Positions 31,794-40,194 of a stretch of DNA of 64,000 nt are shown here, piece by piece (the first letter of the stretch is position 1; each line of letters starts with the position of its first letter). Origin of the DNA: Rugosimonospora africana (GTDB taxonomy: Bacteria; Actinomycetota; Actinomycetes; Mycobacteriales; Micromonosporaceae); contig NZ_BONZ01000030.1 of assembly GCF_016862975.1 (NCBI RefSeq), forward strand, positions 124,001 to 188,000, given 5' to 3'. The notes under the pieces were generated by a model. The model saw only the letters and a list, made by a program, of their open reading frames with translations. It was not told where the DNA came from and made no database searches. The position numbers and the translations under genes were made by a program.

Positions 31794-32039
31794 ATGGCAA
31801 ACGAGCACTCGTTCCGCGGCCGGCTGCACTGGGCGACGCATCGCATTCCCGGAGTCCCCGAGCACGCCGAACGGCCGGCCGGACACCAGGGCACGGCGGT
31901 CCACGGCCGCGCGCGGCGCCTCGGTGGCGCCCCTCACCCTTCGCCGAACCACGGGTGGAACCACTCGCCCTCCCGCCCTCCCCGGGTCATGGTGGCCTGG
32001 CAGCGTCGGATCGCCGCGTTCTTCGGCCGGAAGCCGTGA
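31794..32039 (+). CDS. Small basic protein under tetO-like control, unknown
   Basis: An 81-residue gene starting 11 bp after the second operator with a GAGGGAG ribosome site. The product is rich in His, Arg and Pro (SFRGRLHWATHRIPGVPEHA; ending VAWQRRIAAFFGRKP), with no membrane helix. It is the only gene placed to be the TetR target, where an efflux pump or flavin monooxygenase would be usual; it could be a truncated relic of one, or a new small effector. The WYL regulator gene begins 37 bp downstream and may be co-transcribed. Confidence 0.55.
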   Translation: MANEHSFRGRLHWATHRIPGVPEHAERPAGHQGTAVHGRARRLGGAPHPSPNHGWNHSPSRPPRVMVAWQRRIAAFFGRKP

Positions 32040-32075
32040 TGAAGGTGGCGGTGCCGCACGCGGGATGATGGGTTG

Positions 32076-33038
32076 ATGCGGGCGGCCCGGTTGATCAATC
32101 TGGTGTTGCTGTTGCAGGCGCGCGGCACGCTGACCGCCTCGGAGTTGGCCCGTGAGCTGGAGGTGTCGGAGCGGACGGTGTACCGCGACGTGGTGGCGTT
32201 GTCGGCGGCCGGCGTTCCGGTGTACGCCGAGCAGGGCCGTAGTGGTGGGTATCGGCTGGTCGGCGGCTACCAGACTCGGTTGACCGGGCTGAGCCGGGCG
32301 GAGGCCGAGGCGTTGTTCCTGGCTGGGTTGCCCGGCCCGGCGAGCGACATGGGTCTGGCCGAGCCGGTACGGGCGGTGCGGCGCAAGGTGCTGGCGGCGC
32401 TGCCACCCGGATTGCGGGAGGCGTCGGAACGGGCCGCACAGCGGTTCCATCTGGACGCGCCGGGCTGGTTCGTCGACCCCGACCCGCCGCCCCTGCTGAC
32501 CGATCTCGCCGAAGCGGTGTGGCAGGACCAGACGTTGACGCTGGGCTACCGGCGCGTCGCTGAGGTGACCCGCACCGTCGAGCCGTACGGTCTGGTGTTG
32601 AAGAACGGTGTCTGGTATCTGGTCGGCAAGGTCGGCGCCGACATGCGGTCGTACCGTGTCGACCGGATGACCGCGGTGGAACCGATCGGCACCACGTTCG
32701 ATCGGGATCCGGGGTTCGAGTTGGTGTCGTTCTGGGCCGCCCGGGCCGCCGAGTTCGTCCGTGCGATGCTGTGCGACACCATCACGATCCGGCTCAGCCC
32801 GCACGGCGTGCGCATGTTGCGGTACGTCGCCGAGCCGGTCGCGGTGCGGGAGGCGACGGCGGCGGCTGGCGAGCCGGATCCGGACGGTTGGGTCCGGACC
32901 CGACTGCCGGTCGAGTCGATGGAGGTCGCGTACACGTACGTTCTGCGGCTTGGCCCGGAGGCGGAGGTGCTCGACCCGCCCGAATTGCGGGAGCGTGTCG
33001 CCGACGCCGCCGACCGGATGCGACAGCTCTACCGGTAG
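32076..33038 (+). CDS. WYL-domain (YafY-type) transcriptional regulator
   Basis: A 320-residue regulator: DeoR-like HTH (ARLINLVLLLQARGTLTASE, LARELEVSERTVYRDVVALS) and AGVPVYAEQGRSGGYRLVGG, then the WYL domain (VEPYGLVLKNGVWYLVGKVG followed by MRSYRVDRM) and a C-terminal WCX extension. WYL domains bind small ligands or nucleic acid. ATG at 32076 chosen over TTG three bases earlier. It is convergent with, and overlaps by 10 bp, an SDR gene. Confidence 0.92.
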   Translation: MRAARLINLVLLLQARGTLTASELARELEVSERTVYRDVVALSAAGVPVYAEQGRSGGYRLVGGYQTRLTGLSRAEAEALFLAGLPGPASDMGLAEPVRAVRRKVLAALPPGLREASERAAQRFHLDAPGWFVDPDPPPLLTDLAEAVWQDQTLTLGYRRVAEVTRTVEPYGLVLKNGVWYLVGKVGADMRSYRVDRMTAVEPIGTTFDRDPGFELVSFWAARAAEFVRAMLCDTITIRLSPHGVRMLRYVAEPVAVREATAAAGEPDPDGWVRTRLPVESMEVAYTYVLRLGPEAEVLDPPELRERVADAADRMRQLYR

Positions 33039-33946
33039 CCGGTGACGTCGGCTGGCTTCCCCGGGTCGTACACCTCGACCCAGTAGCGCCACAGGTCGGG
33101 CCGGCTGCCGTCGATATCTGTGAAGCTGTACGTCTGGGCCAGCTCACCGCTGGACACGGACCGACCGTTCCACCGCGCCCGGTCCGGGTCGACAGCGAGC
33201 GCGGCGATCGCACGCCCGACGTAAGCCGGGGATTCCGACATGGCAAAGTGGGGGTCCGCGCTCGTCGCGTCCCGCCAGTTCTCCTCGGTGACGCCGAACT
33301 GCTCCAGCATCATCTCCGAGCGCAGCCAGCCCGGCGTCACCGCCACCGCCGTCGCTCCATGCGCGGCCAGCTCGCTCGACCACGCGAAAGCCAGCCGGTT
33401 CACGGACCACTTCGCCAGATCGTAGAAGACCGACGACCGGTAGTTCTTCTCGTTGTACGCGGTGGTGCCGTCACCGACCTCCACCACCAGGCCGCCCGGC
33501 CGACGGATCAGCAGCGGCATCGCGAAATGGCTGGTGATGATGTGCGTGTCGATCGCCAGCCGCAACAGACGAAGCCCCGGCTCCAACGGCTGCTCCCACA
33601 CCGGCTTGTGCCAGGTGGTCAACAGGTCGCCGCCCCACACGTCGTTGACCAGTACGTCCAGCCGCCCCTGCTCGTCGTCGACCCGCCGTACCAGGCCGTC
33701 GACCTGCTCCGGAACCAGGTGGTCGACCGGCACCGCGATACCGGTGCCCCCGGCGGCCGTGACCAGGTCGGCGGTTTCCTCGATGGTTTCCGGCCGACCC
33801 ATCTCCGACCGGTGCCCGCGGGTGCTGCGGCCCGTGGCATACACCGTCGCCCCTGCTGCGCCGAGCTGTACCGCGATCTGGCGACCCGCTCCCCGCGTCG
33901 CCCCCGCCACCAGCGCCACCTTCCCGCGCAATGAATCCTTCGTCAT
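33029..33946 (-). CDS. SDR-family oxidoreductase
   Basis: A 305-residue short-chain dehydrogenase: GKVALVAGATRGAGRQIAVQ, ATGRSTRGHRSE (NADP-type basic turn), VLVNDVWGGD in place of NNAG, VEVGDGTTAYNEKNYRSSVF with YDLAKW around the catalytic Lys, and TPGWLRSEMMLEQFGVTEEN. This variant (VNDVWGG, YNEKNYRSS) is a recognisable actinobacterial subgroup annotated only as SDR. GGGTGGGCGGT precedes the ATG. Substrate unknown; the convergent WYL regulator may be functionally linked. Confidence 0.88.
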   Translation of the reverse strand: MTKDSLRGKVALVAGATRGAGRQIAVQLGAAGATVYATGRSTRGHRSEMGRPETIEETADLVTAAGGTGIAVPVDHLVPEQVDGLVRRVDDEQGRLDVLVNDVWGGDLLTTWHKPVWEQPLEPGLRLLRLAIDTHIITSHFAMPLLIRRPGGLVVEVGDGTTAYNEKNYRSSVFYDLAKWSVNRLAFAWSSELAAHGATAVAVTPGWLRSEMMLEQFGVTEENWRDATSADPHFAMSESPAYVGRAIAALAVDPDRARWNGRSVSSGELAQTYSFTDIDGSRPDLWRYWVEVYDPGKPADVTGYR

Positions 33947-34066
33947 ACCGCCCACCCTGATACCAAAACCTGACAACTCCCGTCCGGCTTTACGCCGGCC
34001 GAACCGAGGAATTCGATGCAACAGTTTCGGCGGCGGCGGCGTCCAGGGTTGGAGAGGAGGTGGCGG

Positions 34067-34588
34067 GTGGATCCGATGACGGGCTTGGCCGACTTCGAGG
34101 AATTCGCACGGGTGCGCGCCGCCGGCCTGCTGCGCTACGGCTTCGTGTTGACCGGCAACGAGCACGACGCTGCCGACCTGGTGCAGGAGGCGCTGGTACG
34201 GCTCGGTGTGCGCTGGGCTCGGGTGCGGCGCCAGGACGACCCGGTCGGCTATGTCCGTACCACGATGGCCCGGCTCTACGTCAGCTGGTGGCGTCGCCGT
34301 CGGCGGGAGTTGCTGGTCGGTGAGGTACCCGACCGACCGCGTTCGGACGATCCCGTGCTCGACGACCGGAGCGGCCTGTGGCCGGCGCTGTTGCGGCTGC
34401 CGCCGCGTCAGCGCGCGGTGCTGGTCCTGCGCTACTACGAGGTCTGCGATGACGAGGAGATCGCCTCGGTCCTCGGCATTTCCCGAGGCACGGTCCGCAG
34501 CCAGGCGGCGCGTGGCCTGGCGCGGTTGCGAGAGAGCTGGGCCGGCGCGGACGGATCGACGGCCGACTTGGTCAAGGAGCCGAAATGA
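34067..34588 (+). CDS. SigE-family (SigE/ECF41-like actinobacterial) sigma factor
   Basis: A 173-residue sigma factor typified by FEEFARVRAAGLLRYGFVLT, NEHDAADLVQEALVRLGVRW, VRTTMARLYVSWWRRRRREL and RLPPRQRAVLVLRYYEVCDD with EIASVLGISRGTVRSQAARG; this matches the SigE-family of ECF factors (TIGR02983) common in actinomycetes. GTG start at 34067 chosen because GGAGAGGAGG lies 6 nt upstream. Its end overlaps the membrane beta-propeller gene by 4 bp (ATGA), its likely partner. Confidence 0.9.
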   Translation: MDPMTGLADFEEFARVRAAGLLRYGFVLTGNEHDAADLVQEALVRLGVRWARVRRQDDPVGYVRTTMARLYVSWWRRRRRELLVGEVPDRPRSDDPVLDDRSGLWPALLRLPPRQRAVLVLRYYEVCDDEEIASVLGISRGTVRSQAARGLARLRESWAGADGSTADLVKEPK

Positions 34589-35949
34589 GCACTCCACTGG
34601 AGCGGGATCTGGCCTACGCGCTGGAGGTCGCTGCATCGGTCAGCCCCGAGCCGGACGGCGCACTGTTGAGCGAGGTGACTCGGGAAGTACGGCGGCGCAC
34701 GCGGTGGCGGCGAGGTTTGGTGGCCATGGTCGTCGTCCTGCTCGCGCTCGCGGTGGGTGGGAGCGCCCCGCAACTGGCCGGCAGGCGGGCGAATCCGGCG
34801 CCACCGTCGCCGCCGCCGGACCTCTCGGTCACGTACCCGACGACGGTGCCCGACTTCGACCATGCGCCGAAGGCCGCGGAAGTCTGGGCCGGGGCGGTAC
34901 GGACCCTGCCCCTGACCCTGCCCGACGGCAACAAGTACGTGGTGCAGGCGGTGCTGCCCGGCAACCGGTATCTCGTGCTGACGTACCACCTGTTTTCGCC
35001 GGGGTACCGGCTGGACCAGCCCGGGATCCTCGACGCGGCGACCGGCACAGTGCGTGAGCTGGCGCCGGCCGATGCGGCACTGAACACTGTCATCGGCGCG
35101 GGTGTCATCGGGAACACGGCGGTATGGGCGACGGCGGCGCTCAGGGGCGTCGACTACTCGGTCTGGGCGGCGCCGCTGGGCGGCGGCGCGGCGCGGAAGA
35201 TCATCACGATATTGCCCGAGAGCCGGTCGGACGCCCAGGGTAGGCAAACGTCCGCCTTTACCGGACAGATCGGCATCGCGGGCGGCTTCGTGGTGTGGGA
35301 CCGGTTCCAGCGCGTCGGCATGACTACCAGAAGCCTGGGCATTTACCGGCTGCCACCCACCGGAGGCACGCCGCAACTGATTCCGGGCACCGCAGGATAC
35401 GGACTCACGGAGCGCTACTCGACCTGGGGCGGAGTGTCGGCGATAGCAATGGCTGGAAGCAATGCGACGATGACATCGTCGGCACCGACCTTTGACGCTC
35501 CACTACTCACCGCACCGTTGATCGACCTCAACACCGGCGCGCGCATTCCCTGGCAGCGGTCGCCCGACGCGGACACCGGCCCGATGGGATGGCTTGAGTG
35601 CGGCATTCTCGGCTGCACCGGTCTACGGGATGGTGATCCCGACAACCAGACGGCGTTTGTGCAACGGCGGGACGGATCCGGCTATGTGGCGATCGGCTAC
35701 AAGAGAATCAACCCGCTCGGCGACGGCCGTTTCCTGGCACTGACCTACCAGGACCCGACCAAGCCCCCGTGGCCGCCGGACGGCAACCGCGTGGTGGTCT
35801 GGGACCGGAAGACCGGCCGTGCGGCACTGTGCGTCGTGACCAGCGGCTCGGGTGACCCCGATCCCGATCAGCTTCTGACCGGGCGCCCGTTCCTCACCTG
35901 GACCGAAGGCTCCACGCTGAAGCTGCTGGACGTGTCCGCGATCGAGTAG
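34585..35949 (+). CDS. Membrane-anchored beta-propeller-like protein, sigma partner
   Basis: A 454-residue protein: cytoplasmic N-terminus (LERDLAYALEVAASVSPEPD, EVTREVRRRTRWRR), one helix (GLVAMVVVLLALAVGGSA), a Pro linker, and a large external domain of repeating beta strands (RYLVLTYHLFSPGYRLDQPG, VIGNTAVWATAALRGVDYSV, VVWDRKTGRAALCVV) consistent with a propeller. Two Cys (LECGILGCTG) may pair. Overlap with the sigma gene implies an anti-sigma or sensor role (inferred). Confidence 0.75.
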   Translation: MSTPLERDLAYALEVAASVSPEPDGALLSEVTREVRRRTRWRRGLVAMVVVLLALAVGGSAPQLAGRRANPAPPSPPPDLSVTYPTTVPDFDHAPKAAEVWAGAVRTLPLTLPDGNKYVVQAVLPGNRYLVLTYHLFSPGYRLDQPGILDAATGTVRELAPADAALNTVIGAGVIGNTAVWATAALRGVDYSVWAAPLGGGAARKIITILPESRSDAQGRQTSAFTGQIGIAGGFVVWDRFQRVGMTTRSLGIYRLPPTGGTPQLIPGTAGYGLTERYSTWGGVSAIAMAGSNATMTSSAPTFDAPLLTAPLIDLNTGARIPWQRSPDADTGPMGWLECGILGCTGLRDGDPDNQTAFVQRRDGSGYVAIGYKRINPLGDGRFLALTYQDPTKPPWPPDGNRVVVWDRKTGRAALCVVTSGSGDPDPDQLLTGRPFLTWTEGSTLKLLDVSAIE

Positions 35950-35952
35950 CAG

Positions 35953-35986
35953 GTCCAGCCCCGGCGCTTCGGGCTTGCGGCTGGAC
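35953..35986 (+). terminator. Terminator-like hairpin
   Basis: Perfect arms GTCCAGCC (35953-35960) and GGCTGGAC (35979-35986) just after the stop codon; an inner CCGGCGCTTCGGG element can extend pairing. Confidence 0.5.
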
Positions 35987-36089
35987 GTACGCGTACCCCG
36001 CGAGCCAGGTGGAGGTTCGCGACGGATTGGCCGCGCGCGCAGCGGCGGGGATGGTCGGATGAACGCGGCGTTCGGGTATCGTCCGGCGC

Positions 36090-36761
36090 GTGCTTGAGAC
36101 CCGGGAGAAATTCGTTGTCAGGCTGGCTGACGAACTGCTCGGACGTGCCGTGTCGCACACGCTTCGAGTGGCGATTGACGGGCCGGACGCAGCTGGTAAG
36201 ACCATTTTGGCCAATGATCTAGCCGCGCAAATCGGGGTTGCGCGGCCGGTGATCAGATTGAGTATCGATCGATTCCACAACCCGAGGTCCGTGCGCCTCG
36301 CCAGGGGATCGTTGTCGCCGGAGGGGTTCTACTACGATTCGTTCGATCACGGCAGAATCATCGAGTCGGTTCTGCGTCCCCTCGGCCCGGGTCGGGACGG
36401 CCGGTATCTGCCCGGTGCATTCGACTACCGGACGGACAGGCCCGTGGTAGTCGGGACGGAGCAGGCCGAGGCCGGCGCTGTGTTGTTGTTCGATGGCTTG
36501 TTTCTCCTCCGACCCGAGTTGCGCGCCTTCTGGGACGCGTCGGTGTATCTGCGTGTCGATCCCGAGGTGGCACTGTCTCGGGCGCGGGTGCGTGACGTGG
36601 ACATGTTCGGGTCGGTGGAGGTGGTGGAGGAGCGGTACCGGCATCGGTACCTGCCGGGTCAGAGGCTGTACCAGCAGGTCGCCCGGCCCGAGGAACGCGC
36701 CGACATCGTGTTGGACATGAACGATCCTCTCGCACCCGTCGTGGTCCGTTGGGTTGAATAG
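36090..36761 (+). CDS. Uridine-kinase-like P-loop kinase
   Basis: A 223-residue P-loop protein: Walker A GPDAAGKT, IRLSIDRFHNPRSVRLARG (the DxxF/H substrate region of uridine kinases), GFYYDSFDHGRIIESVLRP, and LLFDGLFLLRPELRAFWDAS. It matches actinobacterial proteins annotated as uridine kinase; actual nucleoside specificity is untested. TATCGT (36077-36082) lies 7 nt before the GTG, so the mRNA is probably leaderless and this start is well supported. Confidence 0.85.
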   Translation: MLETREKFVVRLADELLGRAVSHTLRVAIDGPDAAGKTILANDLAAQIGVARPVIRLSIDRFHNPRSVRLARGSLSPEGFYYDSFDHGRIIESVLRPLGPGRDGRYLPGAFDYRTDRPVVVGTEQAEAGAVLLFDGLFLLRPELRAFWDASVYLRVDPEVALSRARVRDVDMFGSVEVVEERYRHRYLPGQRLYQQVARPEERADIVLDMNDPLAPVVVRWVE

Positions 36762-36944
36762 CGTGGTTGGACCGGCGTCGGGCCGACCTCAACTCCGCCC
36801 GGAGCCCACCGGCCGGTTGTCGTGCGACTGGTCTGGGTCGTGGCGCGGCGCCGGACGCGCCGAGCCAGACTGGTCGGAACCGGCGCCGTCGGTCTCCCCG
36901 GCTCGCTTAGAATCACCCTGGTCGAGTCAAGTCGGAGGTCGGTC

Positions 36945-37331
36945 GTGAAGGGTCTCATGACCCGGCGTAGCGAACGTGGTGTGCCCGAGACGGTCGCCGC
37001 GATCCGCAGCCAGGCGGAACAGCACGGCGCCAAGGTCATCGCGGTGGTCGACCACGCGGCCGCCGCGCAGGCCGCCGGCATGAGCATGCCCGCCACCCAG
37101 GTCATCATCTTCGGCAACCCCAAGGCCGGCACGCCGCTCATGCAGGCCGTACCGGAGGTGGCCATCGACCTTCCGTTGCGGGTCATGGTTCGCGACGACG
37201 GCCAACCGGGGTCACTGGTCACCTGGCAGGATCCGGCATATGTCGGCGACCGGTACGACCTGCCCGACGACCAGCTCACGCCGCTGGCCGCGCCGGAGCA
37301 CCTGATCGCCGCCGCGCTCGAGCAGGCGTAG
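36945..37331 (+). CDS. DUF302 domain protein
   Basis: A 128-residue protein of the DUF302 family: VKGLMTRRSERGVPETVAAI, HGAKVIAVVDHAAAAQAAGM, MPATQVIIFGNPKAGTPLMQ, VAIDLPLRVMVRDD. The family's fold is known but not its role; it often occurs with redox or stress genes. GTG start with GGAGG upstream is preferred to a longer frame from 36822 that has an atypical basic N-terminus. Confidence 0.88.
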   Translation: MKGLMTRRSERGVPETVAAIRSQAEQHGAKVIAVVDHAAAAQAAGMSMPATQVIIFGNPKAGTPLMQAVPEVAIDLPLRVMVRDDGQPGSLVTWQDPAYVGDRYDLPDDQLTPLAAPEHLIAAALEQA

Positions 37332-37353
37332 AGCCCGGCCGCACCCGACCCGC

Positions 37354-37392
37354 CGACGGCGATTCGTCGCGGGGATCGACCTGTCGCCGTCG
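37354..37392. terminator. Bidirectional terminator-like hairpin
   Basis: Perfect 9-bp arms CGACGGCGA (37354-37362) and TCGCCGTCG (37384-37392) lie between convergent DUF302 and nitrilase-family genes, where a shared terminator is expected. The loop is 21 nt. Confidence 0.5.
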
Positions 37393-37400
37393 AGGGCCCA

Positions 37401-38138
37401 TCAGCGGACGTCGGCGACCGCCATCCCGGTAGTCATCATCGGCACCTGGGCGACGATCTGACCCTGCGGGTTCATGACGCAGGTCGGTCCGTAGCCGACG
37501 CGTTCCTCGCCCCGCTGTCCGGTGACGTCCGCCGAAGCCAGCCACATGCCCGTCTCCCGCACGCGGGCCGCCCGGATCTGGTTGTGCAGGTTCTTCCACC
37601 GTTCGGCGGCGGGGCGGCGCATCATGTTCTGGGCGGGTACGAGCAGCAGCCGCGCACCCTGCGCCGCTACTGCCCCGGCCGCGGCAGGGAATTGGGTGTC
37701 GTAGCAGATGTTGATGCCGAACCTGATGTGGCCGAGGTCGAACGTCGGGTATGAGTCTCCGGGAGCGAAAAGGGATTCCCCGGTTACCAGCTGGGTCTTG
37801 CGGTAGCGGCCGAGCAGTTCGCCGCGCGAGACGACGACCGCGCTGTTGTAGTAGGTACCCTCGTCCCGCTCGATGAGGCCGAGGACGATCGTCGGACGGA
37901 CGCGGCGCAGGCGACGCATTGCCGTGGCGAACTCGGCGCCGCGCAGGTCGAGGGCGTGGCGTCGCAGATGCCCGGGCTCGACGAGATAGCCCTGCAGGAA
38001 GCACTCCGGGAACAGCAACAGTTCCGCGCCGCGACGCTCGGCGTCCTGAGCGAAGTCTCCGACGCACGTCAATGCTGCTGGCACATCGCCGAGAATCTCC
38101 GGTGTTTGGCAGGCCGCAATCCGCAGCGTCGCAGGCAC
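37401..38138 (-). CDS. Carbon-nitrogen hydrolase (nitrilase superfamily)
   Basis: A 245-residue hydrolase with the Glu-Lys-Cys triad: Glu in AELLLFPECFLQGY, Lys in LLGRYRKTQL, Cys in FGINICYDTQFPA. Length and order match the amidase/carbamylase branch. It hydrolyses a non-peptide C-N bond, substrate unknown. The GTG at 38138 (VPATLRIAACQTPE) matches the family N-terminus. Oddity: DVTGQRGEERVGYGPTCVMN keeps the usual product-side strand, so the fold looks intact. Confidence 0.88.
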   Translation of the reverse strand: MPATLRIAACQTPEILGDVPAALTCVGDFAQDAERRGAELLLFPECFLQGYLVEPGHLRRHALDLRGAEFATAMRRLRRVRPTIVLGLIERDEGTYYNSAVVVSRGELLGRYRKTQLVTGESLFAPGDSYPTFDLGHIRFGINICYDTQFPAAAGAVAAQGARLLLVPAQNMMRRPAAERWKNLHNQIRAARVRETGMWLASADVTGQRGEERVGYGPTCVMNPQGQIVAQVPMMTTGMAVADVR

Positions 38139-38309
38139 GCGAGTATCGTAGTCCGGCCTCAGGCACGTTCCGGATATGGCGATGGCTCGAAGGTGAATCG
38201 CGGGTGCCACGGGTGCGAGCGACCTGATTCGGCCGTCACCGCGGCTTGAGACAGCGTGGAACATCAGGAAAATAGACGCAGGACGACATTCGCGAGCGGA
38301 GGAGGACCC

Positions 38310-39011
38310 GTGGGGCGGCTGCAGGGCAACGAGGGAAACGGACCCGGAACGATCGCACCCGACGGAAGCCCGGTTGACTATTATGCGCTGCTGGCCTCGG
38401 CCGAAGACGCGGAGCGCGTCCACACGGCGATCCCAGAGAAGGCATCCATCCTGGAGTTGGGAGCGGGCGCGGGGCGTGTCACCAAGGGGCTCGTGGCGCT
38501 CGGCCACCGGGTGGTCGCGGTGGACGAGTCGGCCGAGATGCTGGACCAGATCGAGGGCGCCGAGACCGTGTGCTCTCCGATCCAGTCGCTGTCGCTCGGG
38601 CGCAGGTTCGATCTGGTACTGATGATGTCGTACCTCATCGAGACGGCCGACGACGAGCTTCGCCCCGCGCTGCTGCGCGCCTGCGCGGCGCACGTGGCAC
38701 CGGACGGTTGTGTGATCCTCCAGCGGCAGCCCCCCGAGTGGTACGACACGGCCGCACCGTTCGAGCGGACCGCGGACGGGGGCCGCACCGTGCGGATGGT
38801 CGATGTGCGTCGCCCCGGACCCGGGCTGCTTGCCGCGACGATGGAATACACCGTGGGCGACCACCATTGGAGTCACTCCTTCGTCACCAAGCGGCTGGAC
38901 GACGACTACCTGGCCACCCTGCTGGCCGAGGTGGGTCTACGACTCGCCGGTTTCGTCGCTGGCGACCGAGGCTGGGTGCGGGCGGTCCCGGCGGCCGGCG
39001 CCACCGGCTGA
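38310..39011 (+). CDS. Class I SAM-dependent methyltransferase
   Basis: A 233-residue methyltransferase: motif I ILELGAGAGRVTKGLVALGH, motif II VVAVDESAEMLDQI, then LVLMMSYLIETADDE and CAAHVAPDGCVILQR. GTG start chosen because GGAGGAGG lies 4-11 nt upstream; a longer frame from 38256 exists. The target is unknown. The following epimerase gene has its own promoter. Confidence 0.87.
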   Translation: MGRLQGNEGNGPGTIAPDGSPVDYYALLASAEDAERVHTAIPEKASILELGAGAGRVTKGLVALGHRVVAVDESAEMLDQIEGAETVCSPIQSLSLGRRFDLVLMMSYLIETADDELRPALLRACAAHVAPDGCVILQRQPPEWYDTAAPFERTADGGRTVRMVDVRRPGPGLLAATMEYTVGDHHWSHSFVTKRLDDDYLATLLAEVGLRLAGFVAGDRGWVRAVPAAGATG

Positions 39012-39093
39012 CGCGCGTCCTGGTCCTTTCCGATCGCTTACGGATCGCCCGAGTGCCCCGGCCCGGCTACGAGCGGGGCCTTAGGGTGGCCGG

Positions 39094-40194
39094 ATGCGGA
39101 TTCTGGTCACCGGTGGGGCGGGGTTCATCGGATCGCACATCGCCGACGCGTTGGTGTCGCGGGGACACCGGGTCGTCCTCCTGGATGCTCTGCTGCCCCA
39201 GACGCATGGCCGGCAGGCGCCCGCGTACAGCAGCGGCCATGAGTTGGTGATCGGTGACGTGCGGGACGCCGATCTGCTGGGCCGGCTGCTACGCGACGTG
39301 GATGCCGTGTGTCACCAGGCAGCGATGGTGGGGCACGGTGTCGATCCGTCCGACCTTCCAGAGTATGCGGGACACAACGACTACGGCACCGCGGTGCTCC
39401 TCGCCGCGATGCACGCGGCGGGCGTGGGCCGGCTGGTCATGGCCAGCTCGATGGTGGTGTACGGGGAGGGCCGCTACACCTGTGCCGAGCACGGTGTGGT
39501 GAGTCCTGGGCCGCGCGATCCGGCCCAGCTGAGCAGAGGGTGGTTCGAGCCCGCGTGCCCGCGCTGCGGGAGTGCCCTCACGTCCGGGCTGGTGCCCGAG
39601 GATGCCCGGCTGGAGCCGCGCAGCGGTTACGCCGCGAGCAAGCTGGCCCAGGAACATCTCGCCGCCGCCTGGGTACGGCAGGCCGGTGGCAGCGTGTGGG
39701 CGCTGCGCTATCACAACGTGTACGGGCCGCGGATGCCGAGGGACACGCCCTATTCCGGAGTGGCCGCCATCTTCCGGTCGGCGCTGGAGCGGGGTGAGGC
39801 GCCGCGGGTGATGGAGGATGGCCGGCAGCTGCGGGACTTCGTCCACGTGCGGGATGTGGCGCTGGCGAACGTGCTGGCGCTGGAGGCCGGGGTCGCGGCG
39901 GGTGGATTCGTGCCGCTGAACGTCTGCTCTGGCCAGCCGCACACGGTCGGCGAACTCGCCGAGGCGTTGTCGCGGGCGATGAACGGTCCCGCTCCGGTGA
40001 CGGTCGGCGGGGCGCGGGCGGGCGATGTGCGGCACGTGGTGGCGTCGCCCCAGCGGGCGGAGTCGCTTCTGGGCTTCCGTGCGACGGTGGGCTTCGACGC
40101 CGGGGTCGCGGAGTTCGCCACGGCCGAGCTGCGCGAGCCGGCCGCGAGTGCGGGGCCCGCGGTGGTCACCAGCTCGTCAGCAGCAGGTGATTGA
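39094..40194 (+). CDS. NAD-dependent nucleotide-sugar epimerase/dehydratase
   Basis: A 366-residue extended SDR: GGAGFIGSHIADALVSRGHR, LVMASSMVVYGEGRYTC (catalytic Ser/Thr region), YAASK (YxxxK) and LRYHNVYGPRMPRDTPYSGV. A CPRCG knuckle within an insertion between strand and helix (FEPACPRCGSALTSG) is unusual for generic epimerases but seen in a subgroup. TAGGGT (39082-39087) lies 6 nt before the ATG, a leaderless start. Likely supplies a sugar for the glycosyltransferase genes that follow; substrate unknown. Confidence 0.87.
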   Translation: MRILVTGGAGFIGSHIADALVSRGHRVVLLDALLPQTHGRQAPAYSSGHELVIGDVRDADLLGRLLRDVDAVCHQAAMVGHGVDPSDLPEYAGHNDYGTAVLLAAMHAAGVGRLVMASSMVVYGEGRYTCAEHGVVSPGPRDPAQLSRGWFEPACPRCGSALTSGLVPEDARLEPRSGYAASKLAQEHLAAAWVRQAGGSVWALRYHNVYGPRMPRDTPYSGVAAIFRSALERGEAPRVMEDGRQLRDFVHVRDVALANVLALEAGVAAGGFVPLNVCSGQPHTVGELAEALSRAMNGPAPVTVGGARAGDVRHVVASPQRAESLLGFRATVGFDAGVAEFATAELREPAASAGPAVVTSSSAAGD

